Positions 48,567-60,402 of a stretch of 64,000 nucleotides of DNA are shown one piece after another. This DNA is from Pristionchus mayeri (Eukaryota > Nematoda > Chromadorea > Rhabditida > Neodiplogasteridae): assembly GCA_036245805.1 (NCBI GenBank), contig BTRK01000002.1, positions 35,508,661 through 35,572,660 of the forward strand. Direction: 5' to 3'. Position numbers and translations under genes: made by a program. Below the pieces are notes generated by a model. That model saw nothing but the letters and a program-made list of their open reading frames with translations. It did no database searches and had not been told where the DNA came from. The number at the start of each line of letters is the position of its first letter. Position 1 is the first letter of the stretch.

Positions 48567-48749
48567 TCTATACCTATATATAAAGCGCACTGTGGCAGCG
48601 TCTGTCCGGATTGCGAAACAGTTGCGAAACGATTACGAAATGGGGAGGGAGAGAGAGATCGAGCGTCAACAAGTAGCGAAAGGAGTGATTGCGAAACCTA
48701 CTCCGCTAGGACGGGGCCCCCGCCGAAGGCGGGGGGCAGCCGGACTAGT
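48567..48749 (+). mobile_element. Non-autonomous Helitron
   Basis: Begins TCTATACCTATATATAAAGC after A and ends in the same hairpin and GGACTAG before T as the copy at 12184-12349. 183 bp; differs by small indels. Confidence 0.85.
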
Positions 48750-48974
48750 AACTTATAACCCATGTAAATCAAACTACGATAACTTTTCGCTGAGATGCGT
48801 GGGATGCATATGTTTTTAGTTTTTTTTATTCCAGTGTTTCGGAAACAGTTTAACATGTATTAATTCAATTTGTTGGGCAGGAATGCACATTGTTTTTGTT
48901 AAATCGTGTTTATCGGTATCATGCTTGCGATAAATCTTCCTTTCGGAAATCAATTTAATAATTATTTACTATTT

Positions 48975-49937
48975 TCAATCTTTCCGAATTACAATGCTTA
49001 TTGTGCTTCCGGTGCTACCTAGGCCGTTGCAAACTACTTCCATTGAAGCATTGCTCGATCCAATTATGTCTGCCTTGAAGAGCTCCCATTTATAACGCAT
49101 TGCATTAACTTTGAGACAGGGGCTGCATGAGAAGAAGTCAATTGAAGAAAAACCGCATTGAACAATAAGAGCAAGACAGCTGGCTTCTTTTGTGTGATAT
49201 CCTTTCAATTCGCTCAGGATACTAAGTTTTTCAACAGTATGCAATGTACTGAATTGAACAGTTTCATTGGTAAATTTTCTATAAATAATCATTGATTATA
49301 TTTCGAAAATGAAGTTCTTACATGAGTTCGTTGTCGCGATATTCGGAGAGTGTAACACTAAGGCATTTAATAGGAACGTCCACCATAGCTTTCTGAAGAA
49401 AGCCGGGATTGCGGGTATAATTTCCGAAATCGAAGTTCGATATGCTCGCACATCTCTTGAAAACTCTTTTAAGTAGCATTTCCATTTTGTAACTTTCAAT
49501 ATCCGTACGAAAACTCCTCATGAGTTTTTTTTAAAACAATTGTTTTCAAATTCTTACATTTTGATCTAAATTCTTAATCGCCCAATTCGAAATTCCGAAA
49601 AATACTTGATACTTCTTGGATATTTGAATGCGAATGATCGAATGCGCGTGTCCTCTCGCGTAATGGAAATTACTGATCACCGGAAGTTCCTTCCGAGCAT
49701 TCAGAACACCATTTATGAGGGTGTTCCACCGATTCGATATCTGCAAATGTCGATTTCCAATTTTTTATAAGTATAATATATGGAAGGATTCTAGCCGGTA
49801 ACCTAAATTTATTTCTGAAAATTATATCTTCTAACCAGCCTCATTGAATCAATCTCCAGTAGATTTATCATGACGATTTTTCTAATAATGTCTGATGGCA
49901 AGTTGGCCAGATTCAGTTCATCATTGGCGGAAGCCAT
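48975..49937 (-). pseudogene. F-box-like gene copy A, splice site damaged
   Basis: Exons 49836-49937, 49558-49740, about 49322-49512 and 48975-49278. The N-terminus MASANDELNLANLPSDIIRK is an F-box start (would recruit targets to SCF ubiquitin ligase through Skp1). It is followed by ISNRWNTLI and a variable target-binding region. The C-terminus has NETVQFSTLHTVEKL, then WELFKADIIGSSNASMEVVC. Exons 1, 2 and 4 are intact with good signals. Exon 3 has lost its acceptor: where copies D and E have an AG there is only an A-rich run, and the next available AG gives an early stop. Probably not functional. Confidence 0.65.
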
Positions 49938-50207
49938 GAGGATGAAATAATCGAAAACAGAAAGGACGATGAGTTGGGTTTGAAAATGTTAGAAACGTTT
50001 GTGTTTTATGCGGCTGGCTGCATGTTCAGGTATTATTAAAGAGTGCGAACCTGCAAAAGCGTGGAAACTTCATTAATCATTCAGAGATCATACAGTAGAA
50101 TCAATTCAATACAAACTTTTGTGCGTTTCCGCCAATGCACAAAAAGGGATGTGTAAGATCAGCATTAGAAAAGGTAAGATGGGGTTTTGGAAGCGTTGAG
50201 CGCTCAG

Positions 50208-50565
50208 GCAACACCGCTGCAGACGATGGTGGAGATCAACCAGGTTACTGATTTATTGATTGTATTGATTTTTGATTTCAAATAATTGAAATATTCATGA
50301 ATGCTAGAATTTTGCACATTTAATAACTTCTTCAGACCCTTCTCCGCTCTCTCTTTCAACTCCACCGAGCCCTGTCCTCCCTCCATCCCCTCACTACTCC
50401 GCCCCTCACACTCGAGTGAGGGATTGCTCCGTCTCCGCCATCTTCGGTTTCATTCCATGTATCGTTATTCTCCTGCCCATTGCTGCTGTTGCCTATCTGA
50501 ACTGTGCTAGGAAGAGTGGTGACAGCTGCAAAATTACCGCAGTGAGACAGGTGGTGGTGTCATAA
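50208..50565 (+). pseudogene. Duplicated last two exons of the EMI gene
   Basis: 50208-50243 (36 nt, NTAADDGGDQP) and 50336-50565 (helix FGFIPCIVILLPIA, then stop) match exons 48158-48193 and 48236-48465 of the EMI gene. The copied block spans about 50170-50570. No upstream exons accompany it, so it cannot make the full protein. Both frames and splice sites remain intact. Confidence 0.8.
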
Positions 50566-50759
50566 TAATTGTGATAAAAAATGTCAACACATCATAAACC
50601 AATTGTGTATATTTCGTGTAAAATAGAAAGTTGATCATTATAACCAGCACAAAAACGAATGTACAATTTAAATGAAATTTCTCAATTCCTTTATCCACTA
50701 CATATGTAGATTAGTATACGAAAAAACACAGAGTATGAATACAGTCGAAAATGTATGTA

Positions 50760-52008
50760 TTAGGTTGGCATGAAAGTCTTTGTCACTGGTTTTGTTTTTA
50801 CACTGCTCGCCGCAAATGCACATTGGTGTTCCCTCGTTCCTAGTGAATAACAGTCAGTGATTGGCCTTTATAGTAAACAACTTCCCATTCCTTGTCCTTC
50901 AATCAAGCTCTAGTAGAACAACGATGTATGTTACTGGTGCCACTCACTTCCGATATGTTCTACTTTGCCTCTCTCTATCCTACACCACGATGAAGGATTC
51001 GGAGACCCTACTGAAGAATGTTTATCAAACTCATGCCCCCTCTACAACGCCAGCAGGAATTGGATCCATCGCTTCGAAGAAGACGACTTTTGCCTCTATG
51101 TTGAGGATCGATCTGGGAGACCGCGTTAGTTACATTTTGAGACTTTTTAAAAAGATGCTTAAACGAACCCATTTCAAGGTGCCCGTGAAATGACTATTGA
51201 ACTTAGAGTCCACCATCGCACTGTCAAATAAGGCTTGATATATCTTGGAATGAAGAAATTATTCGGTCGATTCAAATCCCATGATCTGATCCAAGCCAGC
51301 CATGACCGTCGAGTCGATGTTTCCAATACTCTCCTCATTCTCCGAGGTGGGAATCGATGGCTGCAACGGCTCATAATGGGGAATGAGAAATGGATCCTCT
51401 ACGATAGCAACCACATTAGAGCCGAGTGGGTTGGAGAAGGAGAGATTGCACAGGGTATCCCCAAACTTTACCCGCACCCCAAGAAAAATAAGCTTTCAAT
51501 GTTGTGTGGAGTGGATGGCATGATCTACTCGGAGCTAGTCCCTAAGGGCATGACAATCACCGGGGCCAAGTACTTCACACAGCTACAGAATTTGAAGTTG
51601 AAAGTCGATCGTTCAATGCTGAAGGACAAGAAAGTGTATAATCAGCAAAATGACCCACGTCCCCAGGACTTCAATCAAGTCAAGCAGGAACTGGCTGGAT
51701 ATGGACGGATGGTTCTCCCTTACCCCCCGTATTCTCCTGACTTGGCCTCTTCCGATTAGTGGCTTTTAGCTGACCTGACCCATGCCGTTTGAGGTGGGGC
51801 CTTCAATTCACGTGGAAGTCTCGAGGTTGAACTCGAGCAATACTTTCATTCGCACCTTGTCTTGTTCTAAAGGGAGGGGATCCATAAATTGCAGGTACAT
51901 TGGACACATATTGCCAATAAAGAGGGCTATTATAATTGAACTCATGATATTGTTTCCCCAAAGAAATAAAGTTTTGAAAAAGTGACAAAGACTTTCATGC
52001 CAACCTGA
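50760..52008 (+). mobile_element. Mariner transposon with damaged transposase
   Basis: 1,249 bp flanked by TA, with inverted ends TTAGGTTGGCATGAAAGTC and GACTTTCATGCCAACCTGA. It holds one transposase gene, recognisable but broken. Confidence 0.92.
50861..51759 (+). pseudogene. Mariner transposase remnant
   Basis: The N-terminal part (FRYVLLCLSLSYTTMKDSE) resembles the mariner helix-turn-helix. The catalytic part lies at 51235-51759: MGNEKWILYDSNHIRAEW, PKKNKLSMLCGVDGMIYSEL, QQNDPRPQD and PYPPYSPDLASSD. In active mariners the first block is GDEKW; here Asp is Asn, so the first catalytic residue is lost. The third block is also altered (QNDPRP instead of QDNARP). The frame breaks between 51193 and 51235 and ends at PDLASSD. 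Clearly inactive. Confidence 0.9.
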
Positions 52009-52048
52009 TACAAAATCTTCCCTCAGACGCGAAATAGAAATATACTGT

Positions 52049-53008
52049 TCACATTCTTCCAAGGGATATTCTGATCATAGTTTTGCTATACGCGCGGCTG
52101 CAGATAACTTCCATTGAAAAGTTGTTCGATCCAATGATATCTTCCTTGTAGTCTTCAAATTTAGATCGAATGGCATTGACATTGGGCCAGGCGCTCGACG
52201 AGCTGAATTCAACTGAGGCGACGCCGATATCGGCAATAGCAGAAAGGACGCGGGCTTCTTGCAAATAATCTCCATTCAATTCGCTTGTAATACTAACTTT
52301 TTGCACATTGTGTGATTTTACTAATTCAACAGTGAACTTGCTGAAATGTGCACCTTAATAGTATTTACATAAAACTGTCCTTACGTAATTTCTTCGTAAC
52401 GATATTCCGAAATCGTAACAGAAAGCGTGTTGATTGGGACATCGCGCATAGTCTGTTGAACGACATTACTGATATTATTTCCGACGTGGAAGTGTGATAT
52501 ATTCGCACATCTTTTGAAAACTCTTTTTAGAAGCTTAATCATTCGACAGCTTCCGATATTTGTATGAAATGTCCTCGTGAGTTCAACGATTTGAGTTTCT
52601 ATTATAACTGCGTGTTGCTGTTTTTTTTTAAATACTTACATCGTCATCAATATTACGCTTTATCGGCCATCTCCAAATTCCGAAAAATCTTCGACACTTT
52701 TTGGATATTTGAATGCAAATGAACGTTTTCCCTTGCCCTTTTGTATAGTGCCTGATCACTGGAAGTTTCTTTCGAGTGTTTAGCACATCAATAATTAGCG
52801 ATTTCCACCGATACGAGATCTGTCAATAGTTTCCTTAGTTTTAATGCATTGGTTTAATGTTTTCAATGCACTAAAACTATGAAGTTAGAACATCCAGATG
52901 CAGATGCATCAGCATTGAATAAATCTCCATTATGTACATCATGACGATATTCCGCATAATATCTGATGGCAAGTTGGCCAGATTCAGCTCATCATTGGCG
53001 GAATCCAT
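52049..53008 (-). pseudogene. F-box-like gene copy B, two splice sites lost
   Basis: Exon 1 52907-53008 (MDSANDELNLANLPSDIMRN), exon 2 52640-52819 (ISYRWKSLI), exon 3 52385-52590 (IVELTRTFHTN), exon 4 52049-52340 (KFTVELVKSHNVQKV, stop). All frames are open. However, the donor expected after exon 1 reads CATCTG and the acceptor of exon 3 reads CAA instead of CAG. The protein would be an SCF substrate adaptor if it were made. Most likely a recent pseudogene. Confidence 0.65.
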
Positions 53009-53295
53009 CACGACGAAGTCATCGAAAATAGAAAGGACGACGAATTGAGATTTCAAATACTGGATAATGTTTTTTAATGCGGCTGCCTGCTTGCAAAGTC
53101 ATGAATTATCTCTGCGAGAGTCCTGCGCTTGCAAACGTTTGTCACTAAGTTGCACATGTGAATTCATCGTGTCTGGTGTGAAAGTCAAATCTGTGTCGAA
53201 ATAAAAATTCCAAAAGGGTACGGAAATGTGATTCGATGTGACAACTGAGCGCGTTATTTGAGGACTGGTGTTTATTTTCAAAAAAGAAAAAAATG

Positions 53296-53352
53296 AAGGC
53301 CCACTCTTAAACAATGGTTGCAAATTGACCATTGTTTAAGAGTGGGCCTTCG
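53296..53352. repeat. 24-bp perfect hairpin with a 9-nt loop
   Basis: gaaggcccactcttaaacaa and its full complement flank tgcaaattg. The right half continues into a duplicate of the C-terminal part of copy C (53330-53430 matches 53757-53840). The remainder of 53009-53800 shows no gene. Confidence 0.85.
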
Positions 53353-53761
53353 TAAAGCGAGTCCTAGCCCGGAATTTTCCTGTTTTTTTCCAGTCGAAAA
53401 AATTTTCAATAGCAAATACAGCTGACGGAATTTTCCACGACTCCATATTAGCGATGCCTAAACGGAATACGGCGACTCCGTTTTGCCATTCATCCGTTTT
53501 CGCGCGCGGCGATCGGTCTCTTGTTCTACTCTATATTTGAATATGAAGTCCATATGGTGTATTCACGTGTGGAGCACTGCGATGTGCTTATTATAGTGTT
53601 TATATGTGAAATAGCAATAGCGTGAATTCAATAAATGCGTTTCCTCAGAACGCGCATAAGTAGGAATGCAAAGTAAGAGAACAAATAAATAAAATAAAAG
53701 ATAGATGAATATCGCTTGATCATTCCAGATTAGCAATTGACATTTGCAAGTTGACCATTGC

Positions 53762-54113
53762 TTAAGATTGGGCCTTCGTAAAGCGAGTTCTAGCCCGGAA
53801 TCTTCCTGGTTTTTTCCAGTCGAAGAAAATTTCCATCTGGGCATTATTTGAGCCGATTATCTCCGCCTTGCGAGAGTCCCATTCCAGTTGAACAGTAGGC
53901 ATGGTATCAGGTGCTGTGTGATGACTGAGGAAGTGAACTTCTATGACGTCGGACTTTAAGAAGGAAGCAAGTAATACATCAGCTATAACGTATTGTCCGC
54001 TCATTAATTTATAAATGTTTCACTAACTTTCTGATCGGGAATAATTGTTGTCGGAAATCACAAGCCACTTCACACAGTGAGTTTGCACCAAAGATTGCGC
54101 TAGATTACTGCAA

Positions 54114-54144
<31 letters not shown>

Positions 54145-54858
54145 CAATTAATTAAGCCATTCCATACTAGCCATAATCTGCTAGCACATACATCATCTCG
54201 ATGCCGTTTAGGTTCGAAATATCTAGCGACAACGCATCAATTTTCACGTCACCCATAGCCTCTTGTAAATTATCGGCATCATGAAGCGTTCCTCGAAGAG
54301 TTAAATTGCAAATACGTGAGCATTTTTTGAACACTCCTTCGACCTGATTTGACGACAGGATTTCGCTCCACTTGGCAAGTTCAAAAGTAGTCGTTATGTC
54401 CACGATCTCAATTGTTCAGAATCGTATGTGCTTGTTTAATTATAAGATAAAGACTTACACCATTCCTTTCAGTACCCCTATTATATTGCGGTCGATTAAA
54501 TCCAAAATAACGCTCGCACTTGCTCATCACATCAATTTCAAACGAAGTTTTCGCATATTTGTTGTGAAGAATAAAATAATGTATCAATGGGAGTCCTTCT
54601 CGGTGGATGAGAAGATCAAGTGTAATTTGATTCCAACGATATGATATCTGCATTGACATAATATTAGAAGGGCAATAATGAAAATGTATGAACATCCGAG
54701 TTTAAATTATAACTGTGTCCTTAATAAAAATAACTTAACAATATTTGGATGTTTACCAGACGCATCGACTCCATTTCGTTCAATCCTACATAAATGATGT
54801 GCCGGATAATTTCTGATGGCAAGTTGGACAGAATTAGTTCGTCATTAATTGAATTCAT
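53762..54858 (-). pseudogene. F-box-like gene copy C, stop codons in exon 4
   Basis: Exon 1 54757-54858 (MNSINDELILSNLPSEIIRH), exon 2 54459-54647 (ISYRWNQITLD), exon 3 54192-54406 (IVDITTTFELAKW) and exon 4 from 54107. Exons 1-3 have good splice sites and phases. In exon 4 the frame hits TAG TGA at 54020-54025, then continues in the same frame through VIEVHFLSHHTA and WDSRKAEIIGSNNAQMEIF to a stop at 53762. The only GT-AG pairs that could remove the stops are too short or change phase. A truncated F-box protein of about 190 residues is possible. A (TA)n run lies at about 54120-54143. Confidence 0.7.
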
Positions 54859-54989
54859 TGAGATGAGGAGTTGGAGAGGGTGAAGTGATCAAGCGAGAAA
54901 GAAACAAACATAATGCGGTTGTCACTTTAACGAGTTTCTAATTACTGTATGCTTTGCGAGAGCCAGTCATAGTTAAAAGTATGTCTGCC

Positions 54990-55552
54990 TATTTCGGGGG
55001 GGGGGGGGTGACAAAAGCACAACCGACAAAAGCACAACGGATCACCATTCGCTGGATATTCGAGCCAACATCTTGGGAGTTGTTTCATTGTTATCAGTGT
55101 GTGGTACACTACATCACCCTGATTAGATATTCAAACTATGCGATCATGAGTTTCACTCCTTCTCTATGAATAGGGGTTCATGGTCTCAAATTTGAGAAAA
55201 TGAGTGGACAATCGCGGTTAGATAAACGCCAAATACCCTTACTAATCGATATACATGTTACTGGGTTCCAATAGTTCCTGGAGTTCTAGAATATCGATTG
55301 GTAACGGCATTTGGTGTTCATCTAACCACGATTTTCCACTATTTTTTTCAAATTTGGACCATGAACCCCTATTCATAGAGAAGGTGTGAAACTCATGATG
55401 AAACTCATCATGGTTTGAATCAGGGTGATGTAGTGTACCACACACTGAGAACAATGAAACAACTCCCAAGATGATGGCTCGAATATCCAGCGAATGATGA
55501 TCCGTTGTGCTTTTGTCGGTTGTGCTTTTGTCACCCCCCCCCCCCTATTTCG
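54990..55552. mobile_element. Foldback element with poly-G/poly-C ends
   Basis: Arms 54990-55180 and 55365-55552 are inverted copies (gtgacaaaagcacaaccgac and complement). The ends are a G run at 54997-55008 and a C run at 55533-55545, both next to tatttcg. 55553-56113 shows no gene. Confidence 0.85.
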
Positions 55553-56113
55553 TTTTTGCATTGCTCATTGACATCACACTTTTGTCGATGCTCACGAAGT
55601 GCTAAAAAAAGGCATTAGGCCGAATGACTACTATACCTCGTTCAAAATCTATCCATCTTTCCGATCTTTCCAATCATTGTGTACAAGTAAGAATAGGGAT
55701 AATTGAGAGATTTCGGCTGTCAGACATGGAAGCGGGCCATAATAAAAAAAGCGGGCCATAGTTTCGTCTATCAAATTTATCAAAACAATACAAAAGAACT
55801 ACAAAAGGCAGAGACTCAATGTATCTCTAAAAACCATATTTTTTAAAATTCGCGTCAAGTAGCTTAACCGCAGGCCATAGCGCTCCAAATCAAACAATGG
55901 TACTGTATGATACTGAATATGGTATTGAATATTAGACTGAATTTTAAAAATGCCACTTTATACTAATAACTTTCAGTGGAAATACAAATTACTAGTTGAA
56001 TCATTACATGTATTTGTATCATCATGTGCTAAAAAGAAGATTTTAAAAACAAATGTGTTCAAGGACGAAACTTTATATGATAAATATGAAAATTGGTTGG
56101 TACATTTTTGGAA

Positions 56114-57456
56114 TTACGAAGTGGAATTAGCACCATCCATGCGTCTTCGAAGGCGGATGTGAATGTTGCATCCGCTTATTGTACTCAGCCTACTGCAGTT
56201 CACTTCCATCGACACATTGCTTGATCCTATTATATCTGCCTTGCGAGACTCCCAAGAAGATTGCGCTACATTGGCGTTAAACATGCTTGATGAATGAAAT
56301 TCGACGAATGGTACGCTGTATGCAACAATTTCAGTGAGAAATCTTGCTTCTTCTGATTCAAATCCATGCATTTCGCTCATGATAGTGAGATGCTGCTTTG
56401 TGCGATTTTGAAAATTGCACTGTTTTGTTTCTAAAATGTATGATATGTCATAACTTCAAGAGATACTTCTTACATGGTTTCTTGATGGCAATAATTGACA
56501 AATGGAACTGTAAAGGCTTTAACTGTGACATCGCCCATAATCTTTCGAATGAAACAAATACGACTGATGTGTCGATCGATTTGAAAATTGTTTATATGAA
56601 CGCATCTTTTGAAAACGCGTTTTAGAAGCCTCGAAACTTTGCCAATGTCTTGATTCGAACATATTTTCCTCTCGAGTTCAACAAACTGCTTTTGAAGAAA
56701 ACATATTTTTTATGAATTTTCGAAATTCTCACATTTTCAGGCAGCGTACTTATGGTCGGCCATCCTGATATTCCAAAATGCGATTTATATTTGCTCCCGA
56801 TTTGAATTTGCATAAGTTGCTTCGTAATTGAGAATTTAAAATTATTGATCAATGGTAGATTCGCTCTCTTTGCCAGGCGTACAATTACAAGAGAATTCCA
56901 TCTGGGTGAAATCTGCAAAAAAGAGCAAAACGTATAAAAGAATCTGGTATTATTGTCAATTCGAGATTAGGTAGCGAAACCGCTACGCATTCCAAGGATT
57001 ACAATCCCCTTCCAAGGGTTACAAAAATTACAAAAACTTACAAACAAAATTTTAAAAAAATAAGGATTTCAAAAAGGATCCCCTTCCATGGATTACCAAA
57101 TCGGGCAAGGGTTGGCGTAGAAGTCGCGCTACTAGTATTCGAGAAACGATATCACGCTCTCTTCATTCTACACACTCCCTCGTCGATCGACCGGCCTAGA
57201 GAGTGGGTAGAATGAAGAGAGCGTGGTATCTTTTCTCGAATTCTACTCGCTACCTTATCTCGAGTTTCCGAATCTTATGTCTAGTAAATAGTAGAAGAAT
57301 CTTTAGAATTTGTAAAAAAACAATGCATTTGAAAAAATCTTACTAGTCGCATGGAATCCACATACACTAATCCCACGTAAACGATTTTCCGGAGAATATC
57401 GGAAGGTAGATTAGCCAAATTCAACTACTTATTCATTGATTCGATAAAGGCGAAGA
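56114..57456 (-). pseudogene. F-box-like gene copy D, several lesions
   Basis: Exon 1 (57355-57456) has lost its ATG (ATC) and has TAG at codon 7, followed by LNLANLPSDILRKIVYVGL. Exon 2 56733-56912 (ISPRWNSLVIVRL) and exon 3 56474-56685 (FVELERKICSNQD) are intact. Exon 4 has a one-base deletion after FSKSHK; the later frame reads MSEMHGFESEEARF and WESRKADIIGSSNVSMEV. Closest to copy E, of which it is probably a recent duplicate. Intron 1 holds the cleanest of the hairpin MITEs (57125-57245). Confidence 0.8.
57125..57245. repeat. Hairpin MITE, best-preserved copy
   Basis: attcgagaaacgatatcacg, ctctcttcattctacacactc, a loop of about 25 nt, then gagtgggtagaatgaagagag and cgtggtatcttttctcgaat. 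Confidence 0.88.
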
Positions 57457-57937
57457 ATTGAAGAGGACAGCGGAAGTGAGACAGTAGATACCCGTGCCTG
57501 TAATTTCAATGCGGCTGTCACTTTAACCGCGGATACAAACACGGTATATTCGTTGCGAGAGTTTGGTATTACACTTTTTTGTCAGAGTAAAATGTAGCCA
57601 ACCTCAAGAAGAGAGGAATGTACACGGATAATATTGTTGTAACGGTGTTTTGAGAAAATGTGTAGTCACTGTTGCAATCAGCCAACTAAATGTAATGCGG
57701 TTGTCGCTTTAATTTGTAAATGTGTGTTCGTTTTGAGACCCTGGACTTGTTCAATTTCTGACGAACTAATTAAAAGTTGGTATTTAGTTCATTCATATCG
57801 TTGTTTAGCTGCATTATTTTGGCATTTTGTTTATAAATTGTTTCTCAACATTTACTATAAAAAACACATGTACTTACAACGATCTTTGTATGAATATTTT
57901 ACCAATTGGTTAATATGCAATGCAATTAGAAAGTGGC

Positions 57938-60402
57938 TTAGGACTCATTGACGACCTTTCTTCGAACTAGAACTCGAACATCACATCCGGTAGCACCCCT
58001 TCTACTGCAGACAATCTCCATCGAAACATTGTTGGCACCAATTATATCCGCCTTACGAGACTCCCATGAACCCTTCACTGTTCTGACGGTGTTATATATG
58101 TTTGATGCATGTAATTCGACTGATGGTACTCCGCATCCGACAATAGCCGAGATAAAGCTAGCTTCTTCTGACTCAACTCCGTCCATTTCGCTCTTGATAG
58201 TTAGCTGTTGTACTGTGTGTGATTTAGAAAATTGCACTGTTTCGTCTCTCAAATTAACGATTATCATAGCATCAAGAGATACTTCTTACATGGTTTCTTG
58301 ATGGCGATAATTGAAAAATTGAACGGTAAGGGATTGCACTGGTACATCGTCCATGACCTTTCGCATGAAATAAATACGGCTTATGTGTCGATCGATTTGA
58401 AAATTATTTATATGCCCGCATCTTTTGAAAACGCGTTTCAGAAGCCGTGAAACTTTGTTGATTTCGTCATTCGAACTGATTTCCCTCTCCAGTTCAACGA
58501 TCTGGGTTTAGTTTATATTTGCATTTTCAGCATTTTCGAATTCTTACATCCTCAGGTAGCGTTCTTGTGCTCGCCCATCCTGATATTCCAAAATACGTTT
58601 TGTCTGCGTCCCTGAGTTGAATTTGAATAAGTTCTCGGAAAGAAGTCGCAATCGAGAAATGGAAGTTATTGATGACTGGGAGATTCGCTCTCTTTTCCAG
58701 GCGTTCTATAACAAGGGAATTCCATCTAGTCGATATCTGCAAAATTACGGTGAAATCGAAAGGACATGACAGATATAACGGCGTTAGTAATACACATATT
58801 AGGTTGATGCATAATTTTCGATACGTTTTCTAGTTTTCGAGCCATAATTTGCTTCAGCCTTGAGCTATTCTCTCTTGCATTTTTGTATGATATTATTGTA
58901 TGCGTGATATTCATAGCGCACTTATGGACATACATGCTCAACCAGTATTTTACAGTATTCGCACTGTAGAATTTTGAAGGGCGAAATTAGTAGTATTGTC
59001 CCCACAACTATTCTGAGAGAAGCGAACGATCTGATTTCAAGTGTTCTATGGAAGCGTACGCCCGCATTCACTACCGACAGAAAAGAAATTGCAATCCATC
59101 TGTTTTGTTTTAATGGACGCTTGAGCATAGTCCCCAAATACCGGAAATTTGCCACTTTTTTAGGAAATTCTGTTTTCTATTGAACCAATTGAGATCGATA
59201 CAATATGAACTTATGCTTGTAGTGCGTCAATAGTGTCGCAAATAATGCCAAAGTATTGTCAAACTCAGGCAAACAATTCTCGAGAACTCTTCAAAAATAC
59301 CTTGTATCGAAAATTATGCATCAACCTAATACAACTGAGGAATACTTCCTAGAAGCGGGTGGGTGTTTCGGTAATGGATCGCATACACCCGACCCGCAAC
59401 ATGTAGCATTCTTAGTAGTTTTAATTTCTTAGTTTCTTAGTTTTCTTCGATTCTCAAAATTTGTTTTTAAGTGTTAGAAGTTTCGGCCCTGTCTGGTTTG
59501 GGGGGGGGGGGCATATAGGTGTCCTGTCTGATTTGGGGGACATATCTTTGGTTTGGGGAGACATATTGTCGGTTTCAAGGGACATATCAAGCATTTCGGC
59601 TTAAAACGTCGGGGATGAATTGTTAGGAGATCATTACACGAAAGAGAATTATCCAATCCAATTCTTCTTCTTCTCGTCTCTCCCTCTCTCCTCTCTCCTC
59701 TCGTCCTCTATTTCTCTGAACGTGCTCCTCTATGTCGTCGTAGATTATCGCTGATTCGCTGGCTAAATACTGGAGGGGAAGGGAGCCCCGGGGCGAAAGG
59801 GGCGACGGAACCACCAGAAGGATTGGGGCACTCAAAGAAAACAGATTCGCGTCGTATGTGAAAGGAGCTATAAAGGCTCCGTTGACTAGAAATGGTCGAG
59901 CAATATCATAGATAATGTTCTCCCCCAAGCATCTGAACTTTTGCGTGTCAATCGCGGTAAAATGAGCAAAGAAGGAATGATTAAAGCCTCTGATACTGTC
60001 ACCATCACAACTACTGATTTCCCTCGACAAGCACAACTAATTCGGTCCCTTCCTCAACTTCCAAAACCATAAATACCACTCCCTCGACTACCAAAATAAT
60101 CGTACTCGATTCAACACACCCATATGGCACACTAAACGACGTATAAACTACAAAATCATTAAAATTCATTTTAAAGCTATTTTTTGGACCTTTTGAAATT
60201 CTAGGGATGTTAGATTTGGGGGGACATATGGTTGGTTTGTCCCCCCAAACCAGAAAGCGCCGAAGTTTCAATGCATTTGAAAAACAAACAATATTCTTAC
60301 TAGTCGCATTGCATCCACCTCCAGTATTCCCACGTGAACGATTTTCCGGAGAACATCAGATGGCAGGTTGGCCAAATTCAGCTTGATATTCATTGAATTC
60401 AT
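57938..60402 (-). CDS. F-box-like protein, intact copy E
   Basis: Four exons: 60301-60402, 58548-58736, 58290-58501, 57938-58247. They total 813 nt and encode 270 residues with consistent phases (0, 0, 2) and consensus splice sites. The F-box is MNSMNIKLNLANLPSDVLRK followed by DAMRL and ISTRWNSLV. The remainder (RLLKRVFKRCGHINNF, DETVQFSKSHTVQQL, SWESRKADIIGANNVSMEIV) is shared with copies A-D and is presumably the substrate-binding region of an SCF ubiquitin ligase adaptor. Intron 1 is 1.56 kb because it contains two transposable elements (58800-59329 and about 59477-60270). It is the only copy of five without a visible lesion. Confidence 0.8.
58800..59329. mobile_element. Mariner-type MITE in intron 1 of copy E
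   Basis: 530 bp, TA on both sides, ends TTAGGTTGATGCATAATTTT and AAAATTATGCATCAACCTAA. No complete transposase. Confidence 0.85.
59477..60270. mobile_element. TIR element with G-rich ends in intron 1 of copy E
   Basis: Ends gaagtttcggccctgtctgg and the complement of gaaacttcggcgctttctgg, each next to a G/C run (tttggggggg). About 0.8 kb; repeated ggggacatat motifs inside both ends. No transposase recognised. Confidence 0.65.

Noticed and set aside
48556..48819. Small frame over the Helitron at 48567-48749
   Set aside because: It also occurs at 12128-12432 because both contain the same Helitron; non-autonomous Helitrons code for nothing.
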